Assembly (NCBI GenBank): GCA_016196035.1
Contig: JACPYM010000109.1
Span: 23,662 to 87,661 of the forward strand
Source of the DNA: Acidobacteriota bacterium
GTDB taxonomy: Bacteria; Acidobacteriota; Blastocatellia; RBC074
Length of the DNA stretch: 64,000 bases
Direction: 5' to 3'
Shown here: positions 49,641 through 58,710 of the stretch, piece by piece
Layout of the letters: every line of letters starts with the position of its first letter
How positions within the stretch are numbered: the stretch's first letter is position 1
Translations under genes and position numbers: made by a program
The notes under the pieces: model-generated
The model's database searches: none
What the model saw: the letters and a program-made list of their open reading frames with translations, nothing else
What the model was told of the DNA's origin: nothing

Positions 49641-52600
49641 CTACCAGTAAATCTTCAACCCGACCTGCATCTGGCGCGGATCGTTGGCCTGATTGGTCAC
49701 GACGCCAAAGGTATTGCTGTTCAGATTGGTACTACCCGTGCCGAAAACCGTCCGGTTGAACAGATTGAAGACCTCCCAGCGAAAATCCATACGCCAGCGT
49801 TCGGTGAAATTGAAGCTCTTCGCCACGCTGATGTTTTCGTTCAGGTTGGGAAAGGCGCGCACCTTTGGGTTGTAGCGCGTCACGTTGCCAAAAGCATTGG
49901 GTTGCGCCGGAAAGACCGCCAGATCAAGAAAGCGATCCACCGCCGGATCGAACTTGTCGCCTTTAATCGCCGCGCGCCAGTTGTCATAACTGGTCACGGT
50001 CGGGCGCGTCGTGCCGTTGAAAATCGGCAGCGGATTGTTGCGCGTCGAGGCGATGGGGAAACCGCTCGAATACAACTGAATCACCCCGACGCGCCAGCCG
50101 CCCACGACCTGGCCCACGACGCCGTCGTGCAACCAGCGGCGGCCTTTGCCAAACGGCAGCTCGTAAATCGTGTTCAGTTTCAGCGAATGCGTCTGGTCGA
50201 ATTGCCCAATGGATTTTTCGGCGCGGCGGTTGTACTGATCCTGCGCCGCCGTGCCGGTGAAGTAGGAATCGGAGTCGGTGAACAGCTTCGAGAAGGTGTA
50301 GTTCCACTGGAACAGCAAGCCGTTCGAGAAGCGCCGCTCGGCCTTGACGACCAGCGCGTGATAGGACGAATGGCCGCTCTTGTCGCCGCCCTGCGCGCCG
50401 GTGACGATGTTCAGGTACTGCGGATAGGGCCGCAGCGCCTGCGCCACGGTGCGCACTTGCTGAATGCTGGCGTCGTTGAATTGCGGAAAGGGCACGACGA
50501 TGCCGTTGTCGCGCGCGAGTTGCGAATTGGCTGCCGCGCGCAACAGCGCCGCCGCGTTCGTGAAGCCCAGCTTGCTGACCAGGCTGTCCCAAGTGGCGGT
50601 CGGCACTTGATTCAAATTGACAACGCCCGATTGCAGATGCGCGCCCGCGTTGCCGTTGTAGGCAACCTCAATCGTCGTGGCCTTGGTCAGTTGGCGTTGC
50701 ACCGACAGCGTCCAGTTCCAGTTTTCAGGCGCGCGCACGGCGTCGCTCGGTTGCCAGAAATGCACGTCGGTGTTGTTCGCAAAGCTCGGATCAATCTGCG
50801 GCGGCAACGGGTATGACGGCAAACCTTCGTCCCAGTTATAAAGCTTGGTGATGCCCTGATTGCCGCTGCTGAAAACGTACTGGCCGATGAATCCGGCGAA
50901 GTGGCCGGAGCTGTTGACGACCGTCACCTTCGAGAAAGAACGCCCGGCACCCGCGCGGATGGCCGTCTTGTCATTGAGCGAGTATGCGATGCTCAGACGC
51001 GGGCCGATGCCTTTGTACCAACCCGGCACCAAACTGCGCACGTTCTCGCGTCCGGGGCCGAAGCCTGCGAAGCGCAATGCGCCGGGATAATTGTTGACCT
51101 TCGGATTGGGCCGGTTGGGCGTGAAGTCGGAATACTGATCGTTTTGTGTGAAGGGCGGTTTGGTGAATTCGTAGCGCAGGCCCAGGTTGACCGTCAGCTT
51201 GCGGCTCAAACGCCAGTCGTCCTGAAAATACCAACCGTAGTACTGATAAATCTGCGGCACCGAACGCACTGTCTCCGTGCGGCCAGAGATCGCTTCGCCG
51301 AGCAGGAAGGAGGCGAACGAACTGCCACTCGTCGCGCTGGTCGCGCCCGGCACAGAGGTCGTCAGATAACTGAAGCCCGCGCGTCCGGCGATGTCCTGTT
51401 GCCCGAAACCAAACGCCCGCTGGCTCTGGAAGGACATGCCCGTTTTGAAATTGTGTTTGCCCAGACTCAGGCTGAAATCGTCTTTGAATGACCAGAGCGG
51501 TTGCTCGGTGCCGTTGTCGGCGGTGCCGCCCCAAGTGGTGAGATCGCTGAAATCAACGGCGGGGAAATTGGCTTTGCAATCCACCGCGTTTTTGAAACAC
51601 AGGCCGAAATCTTTGCCGACATTGGGCGAGCGGCTGAACTTATAAAACTTGTTGCCGCCGATGCTGAAGTTGTTGATCGCGCGGTTCGAGATCGTCCAGT
51701 CGTAATTCATCCGATACGCCGACGTGTTGAAGATTTGCACCTGCCCGTTCCAGAGCGGTTCGGGCAAGCCCGGCGGGCCTGCCGCGCCGACGGCCTGTTC
51801 GTAGTTGGTGATGTTCATGAAATAGCCGAGGTGATGTTTGGCCTTGAGCGTGTGGTCGAATTTCAAACTCCACTTGGTTTGCGGATTCAAGATCGTCCCC
51901 GCGTTGACGATGTAATTGTTGCGCACGTAGCCAGACGTGCCCGGCGCCGCGCCGCGATTGGGCAGGACGGATTGCGCGAACTTCATCACCTGGCGGCTGA
52001 AAGCGCTGAAACGATTCAGCGGAATCTGGTTGTTCGGGAACGGATCGCGCACAAAACTCGTGCCGACCTGCCGCGTCGTGGCCGGATCGTAAAGCGGAAT
52101 CAGCTTGCCGCTCGCATCCACCCATTTCGAAAAATCGCCGTTGTACATTTCCGGCGTCGGCACGCTCAGGATGGTGTCGTTGCCGCCGACGCGATTGCGA
52201 AAGCCCTCGAACGCGAAAAAGAAAAACGTGCGATTGCGCCCGTCGTAACCGAGCGGCCCGAAGATTTTCTTCGGCAGCCAGATCGGGCCGCCCAAGGAAG
52301 CGCCGAAATCATTCTGCTTGTAAACAGATTTCTTTTGCGCAAAGAAGCCGCGCGAATCGAGCGCATCATTGCGCAGGAAGTCATAGAGCGTGCCGTGCAA
52401 TTGATTGCTGCCGCTCTTTGAGACGAAGGTCATCACACCGCCGCCGGCCTGACCGTACTCGGCCTTGAAGCCGTTGGTGTCCACGGTGAATTCAGTAATC
52501 GCTTCGACCGAGGGCGCGTTGTAGGCAATCTCGTTGGCGTCCGCCGAACGGTTGGTCGTCACCGAAACGCCGTCGAGCGTGGCGTCCCAGGCCGCTGCTT

Positions 52601-53141
52601 GCCCGCCGCCCAGGCTGAGCGAATTACCGCGCCCTTTGGATTCCGCCGTGATCGCAACCAGATCGAAGGGGCTGCGCAATGCGCCGCCGACGACGAGCGG
52701 CAATTCATCCACGAGGCGGTTCTGCACTGAAGTCGAAATTTTGGCGTTCTCGGTTTGCAGTTGCGCCGCGTCCGGCGTGATCGAAACGACTTCGGTCAGC
52801 CCGCCCACTTCGAGTTTGATGTCCAGGCGCACCGCTGTGGCCGCCGTCACGATCACATTGGTCGCCAGGAATTTCTTGAAGCCCGCCAGGCTGACTTGCA
52901 CCTGATACGCGCCCGGCGCAAGCGGTACGTTGTATTGGCCGCCGGAACTGCTGGTGGTGTTCTTGGCCGTGTTGGTGGCGGTCGCCACGATGGTGACTTC
53001 CGCGCCGGCCAGCACCGCGCCGCTCGGATCGGTGACAACGCCGGTGATATTGCCCCAGTCGGATTGCGCCCAACCATTGCTCGCCAACAGACAGAGCAGC
53101 CCCATTGCGAACCACGTTGCGAACAAGCTTCGTCGTGCCAT
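49641..53141 (-). CDS. TonB-dependent receptor with carboxypeptidase-regulatory domain (1)
   Basis: Outer-membrane receptor for energised import, probably of oligosaccharides. The start ATG (53139-53141) has an AAGGAG site; the longer ORF start has none. Signal peptide ends at SNGWAQ. Residues about 25-115 form a CarboxypepD_reg beta domain (ITGVVTDPSGAVLAGAEV, PLAPGAYQVQVSLAGFKKF). A plug (about 120-280) is followed by a large beta-barrel with many aromatic strand ends and a final aromatic residue (VGLKIYW), typical of outer-membrane insertion. 1166 aa. It lies between the GH29-like gene and an alginate-lyase-like gene. Confidence 0.92.
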   Translation of the reverse strand: MARRSLFATWFAMGLLCLLASNGWAQSDWGNITGVVTDPSGAVLAGAEVTIVATATNTAKNTTSSSGGQYNVPLAPGAYQVQVSLAGFKKFLATNVIVTAATAVRLDIKLEVGGLTEVVSITPDAAQLQTENAKISTSVQNRLVDELPLVVGGALRSPFDLVAITAESKGRGNSLSLGGGQAAAWDATLDGVSVTTNRSADANEIAYNAPSVEAITEFTVDTNGFKAEYGQAGGGVMTFVSKSGSNQLHGTLYDFLRNDALDSRGFFAQKKSVYKQNDFGASLGGPIWLPKKIFGPLGYDGRNRTFFFFAFEGFRNRVGGNDTILSVPTPEMYNGDFSKWVDASGKLIPLYDPATTRQVGTSFVRDPFPNNQIPLNRFSAFSRQVMKFAQSVLPNRGAAPGTSGYVRNNYIVNAGTILNPQTKWSLKFDHTLKAKHHLGYFMNITNYEQAVGAAGPPGLPEPLWNGQVQIFNTSAYRMNYDWTISNRAINNFSIGGNKFYKFSRSPNVGKDFGLCFKNAVDCKANFPAVDFSDLTTWGGTADNGTEQPLWSFKDDFSLSLGKHNFKTGMSFQSQRAFGFGQQDIAGRAGFSYLTTSVPGATSATSGSSFASFLLGEAISGRTETVRSVPQIYQYYGWYFQDDWRLSRKLTVNLGLRYEFTKPPFTQNDQYSDFTPNRPNPKVNNYPGALRFAGFGPGRENVRSLVPGWYKGIGPRLSIAYSLNDKTAIRAGAGRSFSKVTVVNSSGHFAGFIGQYVFSSGNQGITKLYNWDEGLPSYPLPPQIDPSFANNTDVHFWQPSDAVRAPENWNWTLSVQRQLTKATTIEVAYNGNAGAHLQSGVVNLNQVPTATWDSLVSKLGFTNAAALLRAAANSQLARDNGIVVPFPQFNDASIQQVRTVAQALRPYPQYLNIVTGAQGGDKSGHSSYHALVVKAERRFSNGLLFQWNYTFSKLFTDSDSYFTGTAAQDQYNRRAEKSIGQFDQTHSLKLNTIYELPFGKGRRWLHDGVVGQVVGGWRVGVIQLYSSGFPIASTRNNPLPIFNGTTRPTVTSYDNWRAAIKGDKFDPAVDRFLDLAVFPAQPNAFGNVTRYNPKVRAFPNLNENISVAKSFNFTERWRMDFRWEVFNLFNRTVFGTGSTNLNSNTFGVVTNQANDPRQMQVGLKIYW

Positions 53142-53222
53142 AAAAGTCTCCTTGTTTGACGGACGCCTAAGGCCAGGCGCTGGATTGAAGAGAGGTGTGA
53201 ATGCGCACGCCGTGCTCGCCAC

Positions 53223-54455
53223 TCAACCGGGCATGACTAACCGGCTTCGTTCCGCCGCTTCAGGCGCCGGAATTTTGACTAAGACTGCTGACAACTTGGC
53301 GTCCCGGTATTTGGCTGCGGCTCTGCGCAACAACGGATATAGCATCTGCGGCGGCCATTCGCCAAGCTGTTGCTCCGGCCATTTCTTTTCGCCCAGCGCG
53401 AACGGCACAAGGTAATCAAGCGCCCGCCGGATGCCGCGCCCATCTTTCGTTTCGTAGTGCCATAAATCCACACCGACATTTTCGCCCAGCTGCGCCAGCA
53501 ACATCAGCCCATCCAGATTGCCAGTGCTGTAGCTCCAGGCTTTTGTCCGCACGAGTTCCAACGGCTGGCGGCCATCGGGTTCGATTTGCAAGGCGATGCG
53601 TTTCTGCTTGGCGGTTTCCAGAATGTTCACGGCCAAATCGCGCTTGTCCAGAAAGAGCGCAAAGCTGACGGCTTGAATGTCGTAATAGGTGCCGTGATTG
53701 TTTTTGGCCGCGTTTTCCTCGCGCCCGTTTTTACTTTCCTGCATCCATTTCAGAAATGCGCTGAACCACGTTTGCAGGCCGCGTTGATCGGCTTCCGTCC
53801 AGGCTTTGCTGCCCGCCAGCAAACCGATGGCGTCAACCGCCCGCGTCAACCCGCGCGTTTCGATCAAGCCGATGCCGCGCCCGGTGTTGATGCCGGGGAT
53901 GCCCTGCGCGAATTCCAGGTTGGGATTCATGCGCGTGGCCGCGTCGAGAAACCAGGCGCGCAACAACTGCGCGGCCTTTGCGGCATACGCCTCATCGCCT
54001 TTGAAGTAATAGGCCAGCGCGAGCGTTTCAGAGGCCGCGCACATTTCATCCAGCGTGCGATGGTCAGAAATTTTGTTGATTTCGGGATTGCGTTCGCCGT
54101 CGCGCCGGATGTAAGGCAAGCCGTTCGGACTTTTCGGATCGGCCCAAAAATAGGGGGCCTGGCTCATGTAATCGTGCTTGTCGCCGCTGGGCGGCGTGAC
54201 GGCTTTGCTGACGACGGAAGGCGGCGTGAGTGTCAGCGCCTGTTTGGCTTCCCGTTCCAGCTTGGCCCAGGCGGGCGCGAGTTGCGCGTCATTGGCTTGC
54301 AGCCGCTGTTTGCTGGCTTGCAATTGTTGCGCGTCGAGCAGGAACACGCGCGGGGCTGAGGACGCTGCTTTTGAACTGGGTTGCTGCCCATAGCCGGACA
54401 CGCAGAGAAACAAACAGCAGACGCTGCCGAGCGCCTGCTTGATAAACTTTCGCAT
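53223..54455 (-). CDS. Exported alginate-lyase-like polysaccharide lyase (PL5-related)
   Basis: GGAGG site before the ATG and a signal peptide (ALGSVCCLFLCVSGYGQ). The alpha/alpha-toroid fold of alginate lyases is recognised by DYMSQAPYFWADPKSPNG, ERNPEINKISDHRTLDEM, the catalytic motif NNHGTYYDIQAVSFALF and AWSYSTGNLDGL. 410 aa, family-like length. Probably cleaves a uronate-containing polysaccharide; the exact substrate is uncertain. It sits 82 bases upstream of TonB receptor 1 on the same strand, so likely cotranscribed. Confidence 0.88.
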   Translation of the reverse strand: MRKFIKQALGSVCCLFLCVSGYGQQPSSKAASSAPRVFLLDAQQLQASKQRLQANDAQLAPAWAKLEREAKQALTLTPPSVVSKAVTPPSGDKHDYMSQAPYFWADPKSPNGLPYIRRDGERNPEINKISDHRTLDEMCAASETLALAYYFKGDEAYAAKAAQLLRAWFLDAATRMNPNLEFAQGIPGINTGRGIGLIETRGLTRAVDAIGLLAGSKAWTEADQRGLQTWFSAFLKWMQESKNGREENAAKNNHGTYYDIQAVSFALFLDKRDLAVNILETAKQKRIALQIEPDGRQPLELVRTKAWSYSTGNLDGLMLLAQLGENVGVDLWHYETKDGRGIRRALDYLVPFALGEKKWPEQQLGEWPPQMLYPLLRRAAAKYRDAKLSAVLVKIPAPEAAERSRLVMPG

Positions 54456-54476
54456 TGAGTCCTCCGAAATACGCCG

Positions 54477-54563
54477 TTGCGGTACGGGGAGCGGTAGCGA
54501 CTTGGCAACTCCGCGTGTACAGAACTCAAAGTCACCAAGTCGCTACCGCTCCCCGTACTGCAA
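54477..54563. repeat. Hairpin repeat TACGGGGAGCGGTAGCGACTTGG
   Basis: Arms 54477-54505 and 54535-54563 (about 29 bp) form a stem; a further hairpin with GACGTGGCGGCGCTGCCG arms lies at about 54583-54677. Both fill the gap between TonB receptor 2 and the lyase gene. Confidence 0.8.
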
Positions 54564-54744
54564 CCTGTCAATACTTAAAAAAGACGTGGCGGCGCTGCCG
54601 TGGTTGTTTGCTGGTAAAGGCAGGTGAATCCGGTTGCTGACCGGATGAAACCACCGGCAGTTGCTGCCGCCACGTCATTCGGATACAGCAAGCGCGTGGT
54701 GGCCTGCCGACCGCGAATCTGTCAACCAACCTAAAACAGCCAGG

Positions 54745-57700
54745 CTAAAAATTGATCCGCAACGAACCCTGCATCACACGCGGCGAACGCGCCGTGGTCG
54801 GCTGCCCGAAGCGCGCGTTGGTTTGCGTGACCTGGTTGGTCGTCGTGTTGAGCGTCAGCGTCAACGCCGAGTCAAAGGCGTTGAAATTTGTGTGGTTGAA
54901 CAGATTGTAGGTCTCCCAGCGGAATTGCAGCCGCAGCTTTTCGCGCAAGCGCACATTCTTGAACATCGCCAGGTCAGAGTTGATAAGGCCGGGCCGTCGC
55001 AACAGATTGCGCTGGGCGTTGCCGATTTCGCCCAGCGTCAAAGGCCGCGCGAAACAGGCCGCGTCAAAGTAAACCGGCGTGCCGTCGGCGGCATCCGCTG
55101 TCTGCCGGTTCGGATTGCACAGTACCAGCGGACGCCCATTGTTTTCGCCGCCCGTGTTGTCGGTCAGGCCACCGCTATAGGTCACGCTCACGCTTTGCGC
55201 CCGTCCGCTGACCAGCGAGGTCGTGCCCGAAAGCTGCCAGCCGTCCAAGATGGCCGTGGCGAAACGATGGCCCAACTTCTTGCCGAGGCCCGGCACGTCC
55301 CAGATGTAATTGGCCGTGAAAATCTGCGTCTGGTCGTGATCGGCCACGCCGTAATTGAAGGCCTTATACGGGCGCGGATACGACACGTTCGAACTGTCAT
55401 CGTTGGCGTAATCCAGCGTCTTATGCCAGGTGTAAGCAATGCCGTATTGAAAACGTTGCGCGTAGCGGCGGCTGACCTGCACCTGCAAGCCGTTGTAATT
55501 CGACCCGCCCGACCCCATCACGACGTTGATGTCGGCGTAACCTTGATACGGACGCAGGAAGTCGTCGCCTAGCGCGCCCGTCGCCGTGGCGCTGGGGGCG
55601 CTGAACGGATTGCGATTAGCGGGATTGAAACGCGCGCCATCCGGCACGCCGTTGATATTGCGCAATTCGCCCAGATGCCGCGCCAGCGAACCGACGTAGC
55701 TGACTTCGAGCAAGGTTTTGAAACCGATGTCCTGCTGAATGCCCAACGAGAAGTTATAAATCGTCGGCGTCTTGGTCAGCACTTCGACCGCGTTCAACGC
55801 CGTCGGGCGTTCGAGCGCCGTGCCGACCAGACTGGCGAGGTTGTCAATCGTGCCGTAATCAATCGTGACGTTGCGTTGATAGGGCGGATTGCTGACCAGA
55901 TTGCCGCCGGTCGTGCCGCCGCCCGTGCGCGAACTGTGATAAACGCCGCCGTGCGCGCGCAACACCGTCCGGCTCTTGCCGAACACATCCCAGGCAAAAC
56001 CGAAGCGCGGTTCAAATTGAATCGGCGGGGGTTCTTTGAACCCATGCGGCACGCCGGCCTCTGTCCCGACCGCGACGCCGTTGAGTTTGTCGCCGATGCC
56101 CGGCACAAACGTCCCGACCAGATTGGTGTTGGTGAGCAACTGGCCCGTCACAGGGTTTTGCGCGCGCCGGTTGGCCGTCGCGCAAGCCGCCGTCGCCGGT
56201 GTGCCGCCGACACAGAACGCGCGATAGAGCACCAGCGACTTGGCTGGATTAAACAGCGTCGCGTCGAAATTCGAGGCGTCCAGATTGCGCTGCGTCCATT
56301 GCGAAAACCAGCCCATGCGCGCGCCGTAATTCAGCGTCAAACGGCGTTGCACCTTCCACTGATCCTGCACATACCATTGCGTCAGCACGCGCTCCAGATC
56401 GGTGTGCGGGCGCGCCGACGCTTCGGCGTAACTGCGGAAACTGCCGGTCAGCGCGTTCGCATACGGATGGCCGGTGTTGCCCAGCGCGGCGGTGAAGTTG
56501 CTGTCGTTGCTGCTGAAATTGAAGGCGCCCGACCATTGCCCGCCCGGCGCTTCGCCGTTGCGAATGCGCTCGAAGTAAAAGCCCGCTTTGTAATTGTGAT
56601 TGCGGCGATTGAGCGTGAAGTTGTCGGTGATCGAGGGCAGGATGAAATCGTCGCCCACCTCGCCCCAACGATCCAGCCAGTTGATGTTGGCGACCGTGGT
56701 TTGCGACAGGCCGCCCCAACTGGTCGCGCGCGGAATCGTGCCGAGCGTGTTGTTGCCGGGGAAGAGCTGCGGCGCGGTGTAATGCAACGCCGTGCGCGTC
56801 AGCCGGTCAATCTCGCCTGTCGAGGGCACAAAGCCTTCGGAATCGTGGCGGATGCCAACCGAGAATTCGTTGACCAGCGCCGCACTAATCAGCCGCACCC
56901 AATTGATGGACATGCCGTTGTCGCGGTACAGGTAATGCGAACTGATGCCCCAACGGTTGTTGTCACCGCTGGGCCAGCCCGACGTGTCGAAGCCCTCGTT
57001 ATCCGCCGTCCACCATTGCGCGTTGACGAAGAAGGTGTCTTTCTCGGTCGGTTTGAAATCCACGCGCACGACCTGACTCTGCTTCGGCACGTCCACGCTT
57101 TTTTGTGTGACGTAATTGAACGCATTGCCCGCCAGCGTGCGTCCGCCGATTTGATTGGGCAGCGGAAAATAATTCAGGATCGCCGCGCCGCTCGCGTTGA
57201 AACGATTGCGCGGAATGATATTCAGCCCCAGCGGATTGTCCGCCGTCGTGCGCGATGGATCGCGGAAACAGGCCGATTGATCGGTCGCGCTGCAAGCGCC
57301 GGTCGCAATCAGCGGATCGCGCACATAAGCCTTGACCGGATTGCCGCCTGACAGCCCGGTGAAAGATTGCGAGAAATCGCCGTTGCGTTCGAGCGCGGTC
57401 GGCACGGTGACGAATTTGGCGTTGGTGGGCGTGATGGTGTGCGGGCGTTCCAGCGAGTAAAAGAAAAAGAGTTTCTGCTTGCTCTTGTTCGGATAGAGCC
57501 AGGGAATTTGCACCGGCCCACCGCCGTTGAAGCCCCAGATGTTATGCCGGTAGACGGGCCGTGGCAGCGCCTGTTTGTTGTTGAAAAAGTTGTTGGCATT
57601 GAGCGCCTCATTGCGCATGAAGTAATAGGCGCTGCCGAAATAGTTTTTCTTGCCGCTCTTGGTGACGATGTTGATTTGCGCGCCGCCGTTGTTGCCGAAT

Positions 57701-58407
57701 TCCGGCGAATAGTTGTTGCGCAACACCTTGACCTCGGCGATGGCGTCCTGATTGGTCGTCATGCTGACTTTGTTCGACCCGCTAGGCTCGCTCGCATTCA
57801 AGCCGTTCACCGTCGCAATGCTCGAACGCCCGCGCTGCCCCGACACGTTGGGCAAATCGGTGCCAAAGCCGTCGCCCACGCTCTCGACGTCATCGAGATA
57901 AGACACACCCGGCAACAGCCGCAGCAACGAAGTGATGTCGCGCCCCTTGGTCGAGATCAGATCAATCTGGTCGGAGGTCAAACGCCCCGTCAAATCGCTG
58001 CTTTCGGTCTCGACGGTCGCGCCCTCGGCGATGGTCGTGACGGTCTCGCTCACCTGCCCGACCTGCATCACCAGCCTTCCCAGCGCCAGGTTTTCATTCG
58101 CGCTCAGTACGTTGTTTTGCCGTTCGAGCACGCGGAAGCCCTTCAACTCAACCCTGACGGTATAAATGTCCGGCTGCAACGCCGCGACGCTGAAGCCGCC
58201 CGATTCATTGGTCGTCACGGTGCGCGTCGTGCCGGTTTTCGGGCTGACGACGGTGACAGTCGCGCCCGCGATGGCGTTGTCCGAAGCATCCAGCACAAGG
58301 CCGGAAAGCGTGCCCGTCACGGTTTGGGCGCTGGCGAAACCGCTCGTGCCCAACAAGCCAAGCAGAACGTAGAACAGTGCTGACCAGTGCGATTTGTTGC
58401 TGTGCAT
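54745..58407 (-). CDS. TonB-dependent receptor with carboxypeptidase-regulatory domain (2)
   Basis: 1220 residues from the ATG at 58407, which has a GGAGG site; a longer reading lacks one. Signal peptide ends near SGFASAQ. N-terminal CarboxypepD_reg domain (LSGLVLDASDNAIAGATV, ALQPDIYTVRVELKGF), plug with ISTKGRDITSLLRLLPGVSYLD and LNVSGQRG-like loop, then the barrel ending RGSLRINF-type (final SLRINF) with aromatic end. Only distantly similar in sequence to receptors 1 and 3, suggesting different ligands. No SusD-like gene is nearby, as usual for Acidobacteriota. Confidence 0.92.
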   Translation of the reverse strand: MHSNKSHWSALFYVLLGLLGTSGFASAQTVTGTLSGLVLDASDNAIAGATVTVVSPKTGTTRTVTTNESGGFSVAALQPDIYTVRVELKGFRVLERQNNVLSANENLALGRLVMQVGQVSETVTTIAEGATVETESSDLTGRLTSDQIDLISTKGRDITSLLRLLPGVSYLDDVESVGDGFGTDLPNVSGQRGRSSIATVNGLNASEPSGSNKVSMTTNQDAIAEVKVLRNNYSPEFGNNGGAQINIVTKSGKKNYFGSAYYFMRNEALNANNFFNNKQALPRPVYRHNIWGFNGGGPVQIPWLYPNKSKQKLFFFYSLERPHTITPTNAKFVTVPTALERNGDFSQSFTGLSGGNPVKAYVRDPLIATGACSATDQSACFRDPSRTTADNPLGLNIIPRNRFNASGAAILNYFPLPNQIGGRTLAGNAFNYVTQKSVDVPKQSQVVRVDFKPTEKDTFFVNAQWWTADNEGFDTSGWPSGDNNRWGISSHYLYRDNGMSINWVRLISAALVNEFSVGIRHDSEGFVPSTGEIDRLTRTALHYTAPQLFPGNNTLGTIPRATSWGGLSQTTVANINWLDRWGEVGDDFILPSITDNFTLNRRNHNYKAGFYFERIRNGEAPGGQWSGAFNFSSNDSNFTAALGNTGHPYANALTGSFRSYAEASARPHTDLERVLTQWYVQDQWKVQRRLTLNYGARMGWFSQWTQRNLDASNFDATLFNPAKSLVLYRAFCVGGTPATAACATANRRAQNPVTGQLLTNTNLVGTFVPGIGDKLNGVAVGTEAGVPHGFKEPPPIQFEPRFGFAWDVFGKSRTVLRAHGGVYHSSRTGGGTTGGNLVSNPPYQRNVTIDYGTIDNLASLVGTALERPTALNAVEVLTKTPTIYNFSLGIQQDIGFKTLLEVSYVGSLARHLGELRNINGVPDGARFNPANRNPFSAPSATATGALGDDFLRPYQGYADINVVMGSGGSNYNGLQVQVSRRYAQRFQYGIAYTWHKTLDYANDDSSNVSYPRPYKAFNYGVADHDQTQIFTANYIWDVPGLGKKLGHRFATAILDGWQLSGTTSLVSGRAQSVSVTYSGGLTDNTGGENNGRPLVLCNPNRQTADAADGTPVYFDAACFARPLTLGEIGNAQRNLLRRPGLINSDLAMFKNVRLREKLRLQFRWETYNLFNHTNFNAFDSALTLTLNTTTNQVTQTNARFGQPTTARSPRVMQGSLRINF

Positions 58408-58417
58408 AGGAGACCTC

Positions 58418-58706
58418 CGATACGGTACGCGCGAGCGGTAACGCAATAGGATCAAGCTAAGTTTATGAAGCCCTGAAAGGGTGCCATTGAATAGCCAGGT
58501 GCAACGCCCCTGGTACCACCGCCGTGAGCTTCGCAAGCCCTGAAAGGGCGAAATTTCGCGTGATTATTCCGCCCTTTCAGGGCTGTTCGGTCATTTCGCC
58601 ACTACCCAGGGCGTTGCCCTGGGCTACTGAATGCCGCCCTTTCAGGGCTTTGGACGGAAAACCTCTTAGCTTAATCCCTTTGCGCCACCGCTCCTCATAC
58701 CGCAAC
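58418..58706. repeat. Nested palindromes with GCCCTGAAAGGGC units
   Basis: An outer pair (GCGGTAACGCAATAGGATC... at about 58434-58460 and its imperfect complement at 58665-58692) encloses several GCCCTGAAAGGG / CCCTTTCAGGGC units and a CCCAGGGCGTTGCCCTGGG palindrome. It fills the gap between receptors 2 and 3. Looks like another nested repeat insertion, but no target duplication is obvious. Confidence 0.65.
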
Positions 58707-58710
58707 AATT

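Noticed and set aside
49416..50816. 466-codon open frame on the plus strand
   Set aside because: It starts inside the inserted element and continues opposite a TonB receptor; not protein-like.
55675..57351. 558-codon open frame on the plus strand
   Set aside because: Opposite the second TonB receptor, with Arg/Val-rich composition and no recognisable motif.
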